16,291 nucleotides of DNA from the NCBI GenBank assembly GCA_050246595.1, contig JBFWVT010000100.1, positions 1-16,291 on the forward strand, in the 5' to 3' direction. The notes beneath the pieces were generated by a model. The model was not told the origin of the DNA. It searched no databases and worked only from the letters and a program-made list of their open reading frames with translations. A program made the position numbers and the translations under genes. This document shows positions 14,735 to 16,291 of this stretch, piece by piece (position 1 is the stretch's first letter; the number at the start of each line of letters is the position of its first letter). The DNA is from DATARH01 sp050246595. GTDB taxonomy: Bacteria > Pseudomonadota > Alphaproteobacteria > ATCC43930 > CGMCC-115725.

Positions 14735-14894
14735 CGGGTCCTCCCTGCGCCCGATATACGGGGGCGCAATAAGCGGTTGATCGACCTCTGCGTTGCTCGC
14801 GGAACGAGTGCTTGCCCGGTTGCAATGAATCGCCTAAATGTAGCGCATCGTTACGACCCGCGACGGATTGTCGCGCAGGAGTCGGGAGGAAAGA

Positions 14895-15113
14895 ATGAAA
14901 CAGGTCCGCTCGTCCCGGCAAGTGTCCCCGCAAATAATCGAGAGTTGGCATTGTCGCGAAGAGGCCACGATCGACCATCTGGTCCGTCTTCTGACCGAGC
15001 CGAACAGCCGATACGCCACCGCTCATTCCGCCTTTACCTCGACCGGCCTGCCGATCGAGGAGCAAATCCGCAAAGCCTGGCGCCCGGATTCGAGGGGCCT
15101 CGCGATGTTCTAG
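14895..15113 (+). CDS. small hypothetical protein
   Basis: A 72-residue frame starts at ATG 14895 with an excellent ribosome binding site (GGAGGAAAGA just before the ATG), the main reason to accept it. The product is polar and soluble, with no signal or membrane helix: a basic N-terminus (MKQVRSSRQVSP), a mixed middle (IIESWHCREEATIDHLVRLL) and a C-terminus ending EEQIRKAWRPDSRGLAMF. I do not recognise the family. TTGCCC (14812-14817) and TAAATG (14835-14840) with 17-base spacing could be a weak promoter. It lies 30 bases upstream of holA and may be cotranscribed, occupying the place where lptE usually precedes holA. If it is not real, 14735-15143 is a 409-base gene-free stretch. Confidence 0.55.
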   Translation: MKQVRSSRQVSPQIIESWHCREEATIDHLVRLLTEPNSRYATAHSAFTSTGLPIEEQIRKAWRPDSRGLAMF

Positions 15114-15143
15114 TCGGCATCGCGGTGCCGTGAAGCTGCCGCG

Positions 15144-16169
15144 GTGAAACTGCCGGCGGGGCGCGTCGCCGCGTTTCTACGGCGGCCCGACCGTGGGGTC
15201 CGCGCCGTTCTGTTCTACGGCCCCGACACCGGCCTCGTGCGCGAGCGCGCCGATGCGGTCGCGTGCACCGTCTGCCCCGATCTGCGCGACCCGTTCCGCG
15301 TCGCCGAACTGACGGCGTCCGCGCTCGCCGCCGACCCGGCGCGGCTCGCCGACGAGGCGGCGCAGATCAGCCTGATGGGTGGGCGTCGGGTCGTCCGGGT
15401 GCGCGAGGCCGGCGACGGGCTGGCGCAGCTATTCGGACGTTTTCTCGCGAACGCGCCGGGCGATGCGCTCGTCGTCGTCGAGGCCGGCGATCTGCCCGGC
15501 CGCTCGGCGTTGCGGCGCGTATTCGACAACGCGCCCGATGCCGCCGCGATCGGCTGCTATCCCGACAGCGCGCGCGATCTTGTCGCGCTGATCCGGGAGA
15601 CCTGCGCCGCGCACAACATCGCGATCAGCCGCGACGCGGTCGATTTCCTGACCGCTCACCTCGGCGGCGACCGCTTGCTGACCCGCGCCGAACTGGAAAA
15701 ACTGACGCTTTATGCGGGCGATGGCGGCCGGATCGGTCTCGACGACGCGCGCGCCGTGATCGCCGACAGCGCCGCGCTGTCGCTCGACGACGCGCTGCGC
15801 GCGGCGGCCGAAGGCGATGCGTCGGCGCTCGACCGCGCCTTGTCCCGGGTGTTCCAGGAAGGCGAGTCGCCGGTCGCGGTGATCCGGGCGCTGCTGCGCC
15901 ATTTGCAGCGGCTGCACCTGCTCGCGTCGCTTGTCGCCGCCGGCGCCTCGATCGAGGAGACAATCCGCGCCGCCCGCCCGCCGATCTTTTTCAAGGAACA
16001 GGACAGCTACCGGCGCCAGTTGCGGCGATGGAGCGAGCGGCGGTTGCGGGACGCGCTCGACCGGGCGGCCGAGGCCGAATTCCGCATGAAGCAGACCGGC
16101 CCCGATGCCGACACGATCTGCCGCGAGGCGCTGTTCGCGATCGCCGCGATGCGGGAGCGGCCGGTCTAG
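15144..16169 (+). CDS. holA: DNA polymerase III subunit delta
   Basis: HolA is the delta subunit of the clamp loader; it opens the beta sliding clamp during replication. The 341-residue product has the family layout: an N-terminal AAA-like domain without a working Walker A (RAVLFYGPDTGLVRERADAV, about 20-39), a middle with LMGGRRVVRVREAGDG, and a C-terminal helical collar (SLDDALRAAAEGDASALDRAL, then ESPVAVIRALLRHLQRLHLL). The length fits alphaproteobacterial HolA. GTG 15144-15146 begins MKLPAGRVAAFLRRPD; a near-copy of these start bases occurs 14 bases upstream, out of frame. No clear Shine-Dalgarno is seen. The TAG stop (16167-16169) uses the TA target and first G of the IS630-like copy that follows, so the C-terminus ends exactly at the insertion. 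The usual leuS-lptE neighbours are absent. Confidence 0.93.
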   Translation: MKLPAGRVAAFLRRPDRGVRAVLFYGPDTGLVRERADAVACTVCPDLRDPFRVAELTASALAADPARLADEAAQISLMGGRRVVRVREAGDGLAQLFGRFLANAPGDALVVVEAGDLPGRSALRRVFDNAPDAAAIGCYPDSARDLVALIRETCAAHNIAISRDAVDFLTAHLGGDRLLTRAELEKLTLYAGDGGRIGLDDARAVIADSAALSLDDALRAAAEGDASALDRALSRVFQEGESPVAVIRALLRHLQRLHLLASLVAAGASIEETIRAARPPIFFKEQDSYRRQLRRWSERRLRDALDRAAEAEFRMKQTGPDADTICREALFAIAAMRERPV

Positions 16170-16291
16170 AGCGTGATCGTTTCAGGTTGAAGCGTAGCCG
16201 GCATTGGCGAGGTAGTTTGCGCATTCCTGTGCGGAGAAATGATCGAGCAAGGAGCCGATCTGGCGCCAGGTAGCATCGGTGGTGCGCGGAT
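16169..16291 (-). mobile_element. IS630-family insertion sequence end (partial, cut by window edge)
   Basis: The complement of this edge gives the same transposase ending and terminal sequence as bases 1-120, in inverted orientation. The IS begins with GAGCGTGATCG at 16169, directly after TA at 16167-16168, again giving CTAG at the junction (C and TA of the target, G of the IS). The element has inserted at, and regenerated or created, the holA stop codon. Confidence 0.8.
16182..16289 (-). CDS. IS630-family transposase, C-terminal fragment (second copy)
   Basis: An open frame enters from the right edge on the minus strand and gives 35 residues, ending ...QECANYLANAGYAST before TGA at 16184-16182. 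The ending is identical to the left-edge copy, but the outermost residues read TTDATW instead of TTEDTW. This shows two diverged copies rather than one copy seen twice. It is convergent with holA. The gene is cut by the window edge and its catalytic residues are not visible. Confidence 0.75.
   Translation of the reverse strand, partial: PRTTDATWRQIGSLLDHFSAQECANYLANAGYAST

Noticed and set aside
1..16291. Composite transposon made of the two IS ends
   Set aside because: The segment holds core genes (pyrB, plsY, topA, holA), so transposition as a unit is implausible; a contig bounded by repeats is simpler.

Overview
The window looks like a chromosomal segment of a GC-rich alphaproteobacterium, probably near the Rhodospirillales. 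The basis is the gene set: a DUF1013/TrcR-type regulator, a DUF1192 small protein, a pyrB-pyrC'-plsY-dprA-topA run, and dispersed palindromic repeats. The genus cannot be told from the sequence. Both window edges run into the 3' end of an IS630-family insertion sequence. The two copies point inward and differ slightly near their outer ends, so this is probably a contig broken at two separate IS copies.

Layout. 1-120: tail of an IS630-like transposase (+). 196-554: two very small overlapping ORFs (-), the second with a predicted membrane helix, followed by a 13-bp tandem repeat. 689-1282: TrcR/DUF1013 regulator (-), divergent from a DUF1192 gene (1372-1563, +). 1642-3057: phosphoesterase of the phospholipase C/acid phosphatase superfamily (+), convergent with the housekeeping run. 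3185-10188, all minus and transcribed right to left: pyrB, pyrC', plsY, dprA, topA. These serve pyrimidine synthesis (PyrB, with a DHOase-like partner that has lost its HxH zinc motif), phospholipid synthesis (PlsY), DNA uptake or recombination (DprA) and supercoil relaxation (TopA). Palindromic repeats sit in the pyrB-pyrC' and pyrC'-plsY gaps.

10208-11006: a vapBC toxin-antitoxin pair (+) bracketed by inverted copies of a 30-bp palindromic repeat. 11172-11633: an AT-richer gene of unknown function (-). 11712-14734 (-): two different luciferase-like flavin monooxygenases with a DUF6790-like membrane protein between them, possibly one oxidative module. 14895-15113: a small unknown ORF with a strong Shine-Dalgarno sequence (+). 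15144-16169: holA, DNA polymerase III delta subunit (+), whose stop codon is shared with the target site of the right-hand IS copy.

I see no rRNA, tRNA, CRISPR array, phage module or clearly novel defence system. The most interesting points are the repeat-bracketed vapBC cassette, the zinc-motif-less PyrC', the missing conventional start codon of full-length dprA, the palindrome against the plsY start, and the IS insertion at the holA stop codon.
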